Below are positions 17,696-27,160 of a DNA stretch of 40,037 bases, one piece after another (position 1 is the first letter of the stretch; each line of letters begins with the position of its first letter). The notes under the pieces were generated by a model, which made no database searches, was not told where the DNA came from, and saw only the letters and a list, made by a program, of their open reading frames with translations. This stretch comes from Chloroflexaceae bacterium (lineage in GTDB: Bacteria; Chloroflexota; Chloroflexia; Chloroflexales; Chloroflexaceae). The translations under genes were made by a program, and so were the position numbers. The stretch lies in NCBI GenBank assembly GCA_012034075.1, contig JAAURD010000016.1, forward strand, positions 1-40,037, given 5' to 3'.

Positions 17696-18668
17696 ATAGC
17701 ACCCGCCAAGACGGATCACGACCAGGTCTTTAAGCGCCTGTTGAGCGCCTTTTTTCTGGAGTTTCTGGAGCTCTTTTTCCAGATGTGCGCAAGTATATTG
17801 ACCCGACCGAACTGGAGTTTCAACCCCAGGAACTCTTCACCGATCTGGTGTTGGACCAGACCTACCTTGCTGATGTGGTGGTCAAAACGCGCTATCTGGA
17901 TCAACAGAGCTATTTCATTATTCATGTGGAACATCAGACGGATAGTGAGGCCGATTTCCCACATCGCAAGTATCGCTACTTTGCGCTGCTGCATCTCAAA
18001 TATGATCGGCCGGTCTACCCGATTGTGCTGCTGTCGCATAGCTCGCCGCGACGGGACGAGCCGAACGAATATGTGATAGCGTTTCCGGATCTGGAAGTGT
18101 TGCGCTTTCGCTTTCAGGTGCTGCAATTGAGCCATCTGCACTGGCAGGACTATGTTGATGTGCCGAACCCGGTGGCCTGTGCGCTGATGTGTTTGATGAA
18201 TGTGCAGTGGCATGAACGTCCGCTGGTGGTGCTGGCGAGTCTGCGCTTACTCGCACGGCTCAAGCTGGGCGAGGCCAAATCACGCCTGGTTATGGGCTTT
18301 ATGCATGTTTATATCAAGCTCAATCGACGCGAGAGAGAGGAATATAAAGCAGAGCTCGCAAAACTCGCACCCCAAGAACAGGAGGAAGCAATGGAACTGA
18401 CCAATATGTGGATAGAGGAAGGCATTGAGAAGGGTATTGAGAAAGGCCGCGAAGAAGGCCGTATAGAAGGCCGCCGAGAAGAGGCACTGAACCTGATGCG
18501 GCGCCAACTGGTACGTAAGGTAGGACTGTTGCCCCAGGAACTGGAGGAACGGCTCGCGTTGCTGACAGGGTCCAGCTGGAAACGTTGGCCGAAGATTTGC
18601 TCGATTTTATCACAGTCGAGGACCTGGTTGCCTGGCTGGATACACACCCGCCGATGCTGGAAGCATAA
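17696..18668 (+). pseudogene. Rpn-family nuclease / transposase-like protein, copy 2 (two frameshifts)
   Basis: Near-identical at DNA level to the gene at 4204, with stretches of well over 100 bases differing at one position. It has the same AAAGGAG plus ATA start and an in-frame stop 18 nt upstream. Frame break 1: a T run of five (17774-17778) where copy 1 has six. Frame break 2: near 18564-18571, after which the original frame resumes as LETLAEDLLDF and ends at TAA 18666. Copy 2 lacks four residues in the Glu/Lys/Gly hexad region and its C-terminus is shorter. With both bases restored it encodes about 324 residues. It may be decaying or only miscalled; the catalytic residues are intact. Confidence 0.78.
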
Positions 18669-18814
18669 TACCTGTGCCTGGAACGATGCTATGTGATGCC
18701 TAACGTACCAAACTGGCGCGGCGTGCAGCGTGCTGTGCTGCTACGGATTATCGAGTGACAGATGCGCGAGGCTTTGCCACTTATTGCAGTGGCATATTGA
18801 GAAAGCGTTCGAGG

Positions 18815-19033
18815 AGGGGTGATGCGCCCAAAGACCGTAACCGTATCGACTGCCTGCTCAAACTCAGCTGGACTCATGGCATCGAGTTCGGGGCCAGAGA
18901 TACAGCCAATATCGTGGGGTAGGCCAGCCTGCCGTGCCAGTGCAGCCACCGTCTGCGGGTTATCGCCCGAGATGATGCGTGGCTGAACCCCCAGTTGGCG
19001 AAATGCCGCCAGCGCCTCACGTGCTTCGGGCGG
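18815..19033 (-). pseudogene. Remnant of a cation P-type ATPase (phosphorylation-domain fragment)
   Basis: A 73-codon stretch reads PPEAREALAAFRQLGVQP, then RIISGDNPQTVAALARQAGL, GPELDAM and VFGRITP. This is the HAD/P-domain segment of a P1/P2-type ATPase (usual forms: LRPEAREALA, SGD.P.TV.A.A...GI, VFARV.PE.K). It stops abruptly after ITP, and a stop codon lies just before it. The rest of the protein (DKTGT loop, TM segments) is absent. It abuts the photolyase stop by 8 nt and lies next to the repeat flanking Rpn-like copy 2, consistent with a deletion or insertion scar. Confidence 0.72.
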
Positions 19034-19041
19034 TTAACCCA

Positions 19042-20505
19042 CTAGCCTGCTCCCGATGTGCGCTGCCCATATAGTTCAAGGACACGCTGACGCTGTATCT
19101 GGTGATCGACGAGCGGAATCGGGTAGTCATGACCAATCTGCACTCCATACTGGTGTTGCTGCTCTGTTGAAAGCCGCCATGGTTCGTGGATGTATGGTGC
19201 TGGTAGTGCTGCGAGTTCGGGCACATAACGTCGTACATACGTCCCCTCCGGGTCAAAGCGCTTGCCCTGGCTGGTCGGGTTAAAGATACGGAAGTAGGGC
19301 TGGGCATCGGTACCCGTGCCGGCCGCCCATTGCCAACCACCGTTGTTGGCTGCCAGGTCACCATCAATCAAGTGCTGCATAAAGTAGCGTTCGCCCCACT
19401 GCCAGTTGATGAGCAAATCTTTGGTCAGGAAGGACGCCACAATCATGCGTGTCCGGTTATGCATCCAGGCTTCGGTGTTGAGCTGGCGCATTGCTGCATC
19501 AACAATCGGGTAGCCGGTCTGCCCGGCGCACCATGCTGCAAACAGGTCCGGGTTGTTGTCCCAGGCAATATCGGCGAACTGCGACTTGAACGCACGATGA
19601 ACGACGGAGGGAAACTGGGCCAGAATCTGGTTATAAAAATCGCGCCAGATCAATTCATTCAACCAGGTACTTGCACCATCGACAGCAAGGGTATCGGCCC
19701 GCTGGATGAACGAACGCGCAGCACGAACACATGCACGCGGCGAGATAGTGCCCAGATGGAGATGTGGGGAGAGCTTTGACGTTGCGGGTAGGGCCGGCTG
19801 GTCGCGCTGCTGATGGTAGGTTGCGATGGAATGATGTTGACTGCAATCGGTGAAACGGTCGAACAGCTGTTGCGCTGCGTTGGCGCCACCAGAAAATAGC
19901 GGGTCTGGTGCGGTAAACCCGAACTCGGTGCTGTCTGGCAGGGGAACGGACTCCACTGCTGACCAATCGCCCTGCTGCAATTTCAGTGGGTTGCTGGTAG
20001 CGGACTCGACCGCTACCGGTTGTTGTTGCAGTTGCTGGCGCCAGCGGCGGGCATAGGGCGTGTAGACAGTATATGGTCGGTCAGTGGTCGTTTTCAGTTC
20101 ATTGGCTTCATAAATGACCGCATCTTTCCAGTGCTGGGTACGGAAGCCGGCCGACTGGAGGGTTGACTCAACACTGGCATCACGGCTCAGAGCGTATGGC
20201 GAATAATCGCGATTCCAGTAGACGGCCTGGACACGGCATACATGTGCCAGACGGAGGAGTTCATAGCGTGGGTCGCCGCGCCGCAGCACCAGACGGCTGC
20301 CAGACTGTTTCAGCGTCTGAGCCAGATCGGCTAATGACTCAAGCAAGAAACTGACTTTGGCAGGGCCGATCATCTGCCCTTTGAGCAAACGATCATCAAG
20401 AATAAACACCGGTAGCACCAGGCCACCACTGTCGCCAATGGCATGCGCCAGGGCCGTATTATCGTGGAGGCGCAAATCGCGGCGAAACCAGTGAATAATG
20501 GTCAT
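19042..20505 (-). CDS. phr: Deoxyribodipyrimidine photolyase (cryptochrome/photolyase family)
   Basis: 487 residues. It repairs UV-induced pyrimidine dimers with light through FAD. The N-terminal photolyase domain starts TIIHWFRRDLRLHDN; the FAD-binding helical domain has SKLSPHLHLGTISPR, ELIWRDFY, GYPIVDAAMRQL, MHNRTRMIVASFL, LLINWQWGERYF, DGDLAANNGGWQW and FRIFNPTSQGKRFD. These match class I CPD photolyases. Its ATG overlaps the stop of the upstream glycosidase-like gene (ATGA), so it is translationally coupled; GAGGAC lies about 14 nt upstream, a weak independent ribosome site. Confidence 0.95.
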   Translation of the reverse strand: MTIIHWFRRDLRLHDNTALAHAIGDSGGLVLPVFILDDRLLKGQMIGPAKVSFLLESLADLAQTLKQSGSRLVLRRGDPRYELLRLAHVCRVQAVYWNRDYSPYALSRDASVESTLQSAGFRTQHWKDAVIYEANELKTTTDRPYTVYTPYARRWRQQLQQQPVAVESATSNPLKLQQGDWSAVESVPLPDSTEFGFTAPDPLFSGGANAAQQLFDRFTDCSQHHSIATYHQQRDQPALPATSKLSPHLHLGTISPRACVRAARSFIQRADTLAVDGASTWLNELIWRDFYNQILAQFPSVVHRAFKSQFADIAWDNNPDLFAAWCAGQTGYPIVDAAMRQLNTEAWMHNRTRMIVASFLTKDLLINWQWGERYFMQHLIDGDLAANNGGWQWAAGTGTDAQPYFRIFNPTSQGKRFDPEGTYVRRYVPELAALPAPYIHEPWRLSTEQQHQYGVQIGHDYPIPLVDHQIQRQRVLELYGQRTSGAG

Positions 20506-21863
20506 CGTTTGCTTGTTTGTCCTCGCATCAACCACAGATTGCCACCGGTCAGTTCCTCTGGGTTGGTTTGAAACGGCCAGAGAATCATACCAGCCGTCTG
20601 GCTGGTGCGGCTGATCTGCAAGGCGGTCTGGAGATCACGGTGCAGGTCAGGCAACTGGCGGGTATGACCGGGGCCAGTGGGAAAGCCGATTTCGGTCATC
20701 AGGATGGGCTTTTGCAGATTGAGCAGGTGCAACTCGTCGATTGAACGTTGGAAGTCACTAGGAAAGCCTGCACCATAATACCAGTGCTGAGCATAGCGAC
20801 CGGAGTCATACGGTTCATTGTCATAATAGTGAAACGCATACAGATCGACAAGATCAGCCATGCGCACGTTGGTACCGGCTGGCTCAAAATAGTTCTTGGC
20901 AAAGGCCGCGCTGATCGTCATCAAACGCGATGGATCGAGTTGTCTCACATCCGATACCAGTCGTGCCAGAAATGCCAGACGCTCATTGGCGAGATCAAAG
21001 CAGAGCGGATGATCCGCATTAGACCAGTCCCAGCAGCGAATATCGACCGGACTGCCGATATCTGGTTCGTTAAAGAGGTCCCAGGCAAGGATACCCGAAC
21101 GCGAAGCCAGTCGTTCGACCACTGGACGAACGTGGATAGCAAGGGCCGTGTTGTAGGCATCATCATCAAAGCTGTGTTGGGGATATTTATTGAGCAGCAC
21201 GGGAAGAACGTATATTCCACGGCGATTAGCTTCATCAATCAGCTGTTCAAGGCGCATCAATGGAATGTTGGTATTATAGCTCTCGATGCTCAGACGACTT
21301 GCACCAAAGATATAGTAGTTCAGAAAGACACGGATAGTATTGACGTGCTGTTGTTGGAGCAGGTCCAGATCAGCTTGAATGTGTTCAATATCCCAGGGGC
21401 AGCCAGGCACCATGCCAAAGTGCAGTTCGGGGCACAGTTTCAGGTCGGCAGCCGAGGTTTGAATATAGTTCACACCACGTACCTCGAATGGGAGACCATC
21501 ATTGGTAACGAGCATGCCATGAGCGTTGACCATCAGTGCTGGTAAGACTGGAACGGGTGCTTCCGGCTGGGCTGATGTCGCGACATCGGTTGGTACTGGT
21601 GGTGGTTCTGTGGACGGTGGCGCTGGTGCGGCAGGTTGCTGTGGTTCCGGTTCGGACGTCGCAACCGATGGTGGTTGCGGTTGTGGTGATGGCGTGGGTT
21701 GAGTTGGCCCCGGTCTTTGCGGCGGTTGTGGCGAGATGGGCGGCGCAGAACGTGGTTGGGCCGGTGGCGGCGGCGGTACCGGCGGGTCTTCTGCATAAAC
21801 AATGCCCCAACTCAGTGTTATCAGCACCAGTAGAATCATGCCGCGAATCAGACGCTGTTTCAT
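20502..21863 (-). CDS. Secreted GH5-like glycoside hydrolase with proline-rich linker
   Basis: 453 residues from ATG 21863. A signal peptide (LIRGMILLVLITLSWGIVYA) is followed by a Pro-rich linker of about 90 residues and a TIM-barrel glycosidase-like domain. The acid/base Glu is in AWDLFNEPD and the nucleophile Glu in ILMTEIGFPTG, the two-Glu arrangement of clan GH-A. DLYAFHYYDNEP between them supplies the usual His/Tyr. The substrate is not determinable; mannan- or glucan-type polysaccharides are typical. No strong SD is visible. It overlaps the photolyase gene by 4 nt, an odd functional pairing. Confidence 0.83.
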   Translation of the reverse strand: MKQRLIRGMILLVLITLSWGIVYAEDPPVPPPPPAQPRSAPPISPQPPQRPGPTQPTPSPQPQPPSVATSEPEPQQPAAPAPPSTEPPPVPTDVATSAQPEAPVPVLPALMVNAHGMLVTNDGLPFEVRGVNYIQTSAADLKLCPELHFGMVPGCPWDIEHIQADLDLLQQQHVNTIRVFLNYYIFGASRLSIESYNTNIPLMRLEQLIDEANRRGIYVLPVLLNKYPQHSFDDDAYNTALAIHVRPVVERLASRSGILAWDLFNEPDIGSPVDIRCWDWSNADHPLCFDLANERLAFLARLVSDVRQLDPSRLMTISAAFAKNYFEPAGTNVRMADLVDLYAFHYYDNEPYDSGRYAQHWYYGAGFPSDFQRSIDELHLLNLQKPILMTEIGFPTGPGHTRQLPDLHRDLQTALQISRTSQTAGMILWPFQTNPEELTGGNLWLMRGQTSKR

Positions 21864-22169
21864 GGTGATACTCGTTCTATTTTTCAGAGCGATTATTCTT
21901 ACATATCTATGGTACACTGATGAGACTTACCTTGAATGGGTCGATAACAATGGTATAGTAGCAGAAGAACCAGCGTTGCGCAACTCCTTTCTTGCTTTCT
22001 ACCAGATGATATGAAATCGAAAAAAATGTATAAATAAGGACATTAATACAGGATTTTTGAGGTAAGATCGGTTAAAATTCCACATCTGGAACGGACACGT
22101 TGATCCTATGTCAATAGTAGTAGTACAATATTATGAGAATATCCCAGAGCACCTGGTTCGGAGTGAACC
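21864..22169. other. Divergent intergenic region
   Basis: About 300 bases between the GH5-like gene (minus) and the sensor kinase (plus). It holds the kinase promoter listed next and a small hairpin just before the kinase start: GGTTC-GGAGT-GAACC (22155-22169), with the ribosome site GGAG in the loop and ATG directly following. No gene is supported. Confidence 0.45.
22100..22129 (+). promoter_or_regulatory. Promoter of multi-PAS sensor kinase
   Basis: TTGATC, 18-nt spacer, TACAAT: a sigma-70-like pair about 40 nt before the ATG. Confidence 0.45.
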
Positions 22170-25100
22170 ATGCGATCACCATATCGGGCACTTGTCCTGA
22201 GAATTGTTTTTATCTACATCGTGGTTTCAGCGGTCTGGATTGTGTTATCAGACTCGCTGATCTTTGTGTTGTGGGCTGATGCTGCCTGGATCGTGCAGAC
22301 GTCCAAAGGCTGGTTGTTTGTATTGTTCAGCGGTGGCATCCTCTACTTTTTGCTGGATCATGCGATGGCTGAACGGAGTCGTTTTGAGCAAGAACTGGAA
22401 ACCTATGCCCACTACCAGGAGACAGTATCGGCTTTGCGCCAGAGTGCGCTGCTCAAAAGCGAACAGAATATCCTGTTTAACCAGGCAGTTAGCCTGGTTG
22501 CGCTGACCTTAAATACCGAATATACCAGTCTGTTTGAACACCGTGTCAGCGAAAAACAGATGGTATTACGAGCATGCACTGGTTGGTCGGATGGTTTGAT
22601 CGGCAAGACCCCTTTTCAGGCATCCCCCGGTACGCTGGCCCACTATGTCTTGCAGACAAATGAACCGTTGCTCGTGAATAGGCTGGCAAACGATCGACGG
22701 TTTACACGAGCCGAGAGCTATCTTCAGCAGCATGGTATCACGAGTACGATGCAAGTAGCCATCATGGCCGAAACCGGTCAGGTCTTTGGTATTCTTGGTG
22801 CCCACACAACTGGTAAACGTGATTTTTTGCCAGATGAGTGTCACTTCTTACAAGAGATTGCGAATGTCCTGGCCATTGCCATTGGACGTGAACAGACCGA
22901 AGCGGCGTTGCGTGTACAGAAGACAATCCTCGAATGTCAGACCGAGGCATCGCTCGATGGTATTCTGGTTGTGGACACTCAGGGCATCATTCGTTCGATT
23001 AACCAGCGCTTTCGTGATATGTGGCGATTGCCTCTGCACGATCAAGCGCTTTCACATGCGCTTATTTTGGAAGGAATACGTGCTCAATTGGTAGATTTTG
23101 ATCCATTTATCCAGCGTATCCGAGACCTTGTGGCACAAGGTGATGCACAACATCACGAAGAAATCGTGTTGCGTGATGGCCGTGTTATCGATAGCTATAC
23201 GGCCCCAGTGCAGGATGCGACCGGGAACTATTATGGTCGCGTCTGGTATTATCGGGATATCACCGAACTGCGCCGGACCGAAGCAACCCTGCGTGAACGG
23301 GAAGAAATCTTTCGACGTCTGGTCGATTCGATGGACGACATTATCTTTACCCTGGACTGTCAGCAACGACATACCGGCATTTTTGGGCGCTGGCTTGAGC
23401 GGTATGGTATCCCTGCTTCGTTTTTTTGGGGAAGACGTCGTATGAGATTGCCGACCCAGAAACGGCTCGCATCCATGAACAGGCGAATACCAGAGCACTT
23501 CAGGGTGAATATGTCGTTTACGACTGGTTATCGGGAGATCCTCCCGTCTCGGTACAGACATCGCTTTCGCCGATGTATGATAGTCAGGGCCAGGTTACTG
23601 GCCTGGTTGGCGTTGGACGTGATATCACTGCACTCAAACAGGCGGAAGAAGCCTACCGTACCGTGGTTGAACACTCGTTGCAGGGGCTGGTGATTTATCA
23701 GGATGAACGGCTGGTCTTTGCCAATGAGACGATGGCGCGGATCAATGGCTACTCGGTGGCAGAGATGTTACAGTGGACATTCGATAATCTCAATCAGCTG
23801 ATCTATCCAGATGATCGTGCCTTCGTCTGGGGTATTCTCAAACAGCGGATAAGCGATCAATTTGCACCGGCATCATATGAATACCGGATTACGCGTAAAG
23901 ATGGACAGGTTCGCTGGGTCGAAGCCAGTGGTACACGCATTACCTACCGTGGCAAAGCCGCAGCGCAAGGGGCATACATTGATATCACCGAGCGCAAAAT
24001 CGCCGAAGAGGCGCTACATGCATCACACAAACTGCTACAAAAGGTGTTATCGAGCTTAGATGAGGCAGTTTTTGTGGTAAATCCACAAACCCGCGAAATC
24101 TTTGAATGTAACCATACAGCGAAGTTATCTTTGGGTATACCCGTGAAGAAATGCTGCATCAAAAAACCGATATCCTCCATGTCAATGAAGAGATGCGCAA
24201 ACTCTTTGCGGAAAAGGTATTACAATCGTATCAATTACCTGGTTTTCTGGCGATGGAACATCAGATGAAGCGCAAGAATGGAGGCATATTTCCTTCAGAG
24301 CATGTAGTTACCCCGATCTATGATGATGAAGGTGCAGTACACAATGTTGTCAGCGTCATCCGTGATATTACTGAGCGAAAACGTTTTGAACAAGAGATCC
24401 AGAAGCGTAATCACGAACTCTCCACGCTCAATATGATGATCGAAGCGGTCACGATGTCATTGGAACTGACCGATGTTTTAATCACATTGCAGATGATCTT
24501 TGCTGAACGTTTGCGTATTGCCGGTGGGGCGATTTTTTTATATCATGACGAGCAAGATGATCTCACCCTGGCTTCAAGCTGGGGATTACCAACATCTATG
24601 GTTACCGCCTGCAAACAGCTATCGGTTTCTCAAGCATACAACGAAGCGGTGGTTCGTGAACAACAGCCAATAGTCCGGGTGAACTGGTCTGAAGATGCGC
24701 CGGTGCTCGCTGATCTTTTGCAAACCAATAACCCGGCGTGGCAAAGCTATCTGGGGGTACCGCTGGTGGCCCAGGGCAACGTACAAGGCGTTGCCGATTT
24801 GTTTCATACCCGTACTGATACGTTTTCGCCGGAAGATATTGCGTTTCTGACGATTCTGGGGCAACAAGTGGGATCAGCCATCCAAAACGCGCGTCTGTTT
24901 GATGCGGTGAGTAATGCCCGTGAACGGTTGCAAGTTCTCTCACACCAGTTAATCAACGTCCAGGAAGCCGAACGGCGTTATATCGCCGCTGAGCTGCACG
25001 ATGAAATTGGGCAATCGCTGACTGGCTTGCATTTGACCCTGGAGTTGTTTGCCCGTCTGCCTATTGAACAGGCACGTGAACGGTTGAGCCAGGCGCAGGC

Positions 25101-25584
25101 ATTGTTAGACACGTTAATGGGTCAGGTACGTGAGATGTCTTTATCACTCCGGCCGCCCATGCTCGATGATCTGGGTCTGCTGCCAACATTGCACTGGCAT
25201 ATGGAACGGTATACGGATCAGACCGGTATTGCTGTTCGGTTTCATCAGAAAGGGATTGAGCGGCGATTTACGCCCGGCCTTGAGATCGCAGTCTATCGTA
25301 TGGTGCAGGAGGCATTGACCAACGTGGCCCGGTATGCTCAGGTAACTGAGGTATTTGTACATATTCGAGCAAATTCTACAGCATTGGATATTCAGATCGA
25401 AGACGAGGGGATTGGATTTGACCTTGACGACGTGTTGAGCCGTCAGGCATCCAATGGGCTATCCAGCATGCTTGAACGTACTCGTCTGCTGGGGGGCGAT
25501 TTGATCATTGACTCGACTATAGGACAGGGATGCTGTATCTCTGCCCATCTGCCCCTCTTGAAGCAAGAAGTGGAGGAACTATGA
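22170..25584 (+). CDS. Large membrane multi-PAS/GAF sensor histidine kinase (two frameshifts)
   Basis: About 1138 residues when two bases are restored. Two N-terminal membrane segments (residues about 8-60) are followed by GAF (about 85-225), four successive PAS/PAC units ending in YYRDITEL, VGRDITAL, IDITERK and IRDITERK, a second GAF, then HisKA_3 with phospho-acceptor His in AAELHDEIGQSL and HATPase with QEALTNVARYAQ and EDEGIGFDL. Break 1 is in a T run of seven (23421-23427, inside PAS2); break 2 is near CAGCGAAG (24117-24124, inside PAS4) where one more base gives EVIFGYTREEML. It overlaps the LuxR-type regulator gene by ATGA, its obvious partner. The signal is unknown. Confidence 0.86.
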
Positions 25585-26231
25585 CAACGATTGTGCTGGC
25601 TGATGATCATCATCTGGTACGTGAAGGAATGCGGGCACTGCTCGAAATTGAAGCGGATTTTTCGGTCATCGGGGAAGCAGCTGATGGACTTTCGACAGTC
25701 GATATGGTCGAACGGCTGAAACCCGATGTATTGATTGCAGACGTGATGATGCCAAATCTCAATGGCGTAGAAGTTGCCCGTCATGTCAGCCAGCGGGTGC
25801 CAGAGACTCGCATTATCATTGTCTCGATGTATGCCAACGAGGCCCATGTGTTGGAAGCCCTGCGCAATGGTGCCAGTGCCTATGTGCTAAAAGACGCACG
25901 CGGTGATGATCTGGTCCATGCCGTGCGCGAGGTGATAGCCGGGCACCACTACCTGAGCAAGCAACTTTCTGAGCGAGCCATCGAATCGTATATCCACAAG
26001 GCGCAATCCAGCACGGTCGATCCCTATGATACGCTTACCACGCGTGAGCGCGAGATTTTGCAGCTCAGTGCCGAGGGCTATACCGGTGCCGCAATCGCCG
26101 AACGGCTCTCACTCAGCCCACGCACGGTGGAAACCCATCGCACCAATATGATGCATAAGCTCGATCTGCATAATCAGACCGAACTAGTACGCTATGCCTT
26201 GCGCCGTGGCTTGATTACGCTAGAAGGCTAA
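25581..26231 (+). CDS. NarL/LuxR-type response regulator
   Basis: 216 residues. Receiver: LADDHHLVR, phospho-acceptor Asp in DVLIADVMMPNLNG, Ser in IVSMYANE, Lys in YVLKDARG. C-terminal LuxR-type HTH: LTTREREILQLSAEGYTG with TVETHRTNMMHKL. Start ATG 25581 has TGGAGG 5 nt upstream and overlaps the kinase stop, so the pair is co-translated. Confidence 0.95.
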   Translation: MTTIVLADDHHLVREGMRALLEIEADFSVIGEAADGLSTVDMVERLKPDVLIADVMMPNLNGVEVARHVSQRVPETRIIIVSMYANEAHVLEALRNGASAYVLKDARGDDLVHAVREVIAGHHYLSKQLSERAIESYIHKAQSSTVDPYDTLTTREREILQLSAEGYTGAAIAERLSLSPRTVETHRTNMMHKLDLHNQTELVRYALRRGLITLEG

Positions 26232-26240
26232 TCTGGTGAA

Positions 26241-27119
26241 TCACGGCTCCAGCATTTGCAGAGCCGTACATAATAGAGCCATTTCAGCCTCGGTGAGGTT
26301 CTGCAAGGGCAGACGCACGCTTGTTGGCCAGCAATCGTCGCGTTGCCCCACGGCGGCTTTGATGGCTGGTATCAACACAAAGGGTCTGAGCGCCTGACGC
26401 ACAGCACTCAAGCGAGCCTGTGCTTTTTCGGTATCGCCCCCCTGTTGATGCGCCAGAAAGACCGCCTGCACCAGGTCGGGCCAGCCATTCGCCAGTGCCG
26501 AGACCATGCCGCTGGCACCTGCTGCTAGCGATGGTGCCGCCTGTGAATCACTACCACTATACATCTGCAAATGGGGATAGCGCTGTACCAGTGCTGCCGT
26601 ATGTTGGGGGTCGCCGCTGCTATCTTTGATACCCATCAACTGGTGTGGATGGCTGGCAAGCAGACCATCGATGATCGCCGGTGTCAGGGCAATACCGCTG
26701 ATCTGTGGCACATGATAGAGCAGCAAGCGTGCTTGCGCGGGAAATGCATCACACACCGCACGGTAATACTGGAGTACACCATGTTCGGCGACGTTGCGAA
26801 AATAAAAAGGCGGTATGAGCAACAAGGCATCAGCGCCGCGTTCTAGCGCATACCTGCTCAGTTCAATCGTTTCGGTCAGCACACTACTGCCACTACTCAC
26901 CAGCACCGATAGATCGCCCCGATGCTCCATCACCGTATCAATCAGCTGTTTGCGCTCTTCCAGACCAAGTGAACCGCCTTCGCCGGTGGTGCCCAGAATC
27001 AATACACCGTCAATCCCCTGATGTTGCAGAAAACGTAGCTGCAATGGCACCCATGCATGATCAATCGGACCATTGCAACTGTTAAAAGGTGTCACCATCG
27101 CACAGATGACGCGGAACAT
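26241..27119 (-). CDS. DapA-family aldolase/lyase
   Basis: 292 residues, the usual length of the DHDPS/N-acetylneuraminate lyase family (pyruvate-dependent class I aldolases). Visible are LGTTGEGGSL, catalytic Tyr in LLYHVPQISG and Schiff-base Lys in LMGIKDSSGD. The family covers dihydrodipicolinate synthase, sialic-acid lyase and keto-sugar-acid aldolases; sequence alone does not decide. Position after a sugar-binding lipoprotein and a membrane regulator favours a sugar-acid substrate (inference). AGGAGG lies 5 nt before the ATG. It converges with the regulator gene, 9 nt apart. Confidence 0.88.
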   Translation of the reverse strand: MFRVICAMVTPFNSCNGPIDHAWVPLQLRFLQHQGIDGVLILGTTGEGGSLGLEERKQLIDTVMEHRGDLSVLVSSGSSVLTETIELSRYALERGADALLLIPPFYFRNVAEHGVLQYYRAVCDAFPAQARLLLYHVPQISGIALTPAIIDGLLASHPHQLMGIKDSSGDPQHTAALVQRYPHLQMYSGSDSQAAPSLAAGASGMVSALANGWPDLVQAVFLAHQQGGDTEKAQARLSAVRQALRPFVLIPAIKAAVGQRDDCWPTSVRLPLQNLTEAEMALLCTALQMLEP

Positions 27120-27160
27120 ACTACCTCCTGATAAGAGACAACATCACATCATCCAGCCAT

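Noticed and set aside
20748-21545. Plus-strand open frame (265 codons)
   Set aside because: Antisense to the GH5-like gene, which has signal peptide and catalytic motifs.
23421-23427. Programmed frameshifting at T7 in the multi-PAS kinase
   Set aside because: A second break without a slippery run occurs in the same gene, and many unrelated genes in the window show single-base losses, so error or decay is simpler.
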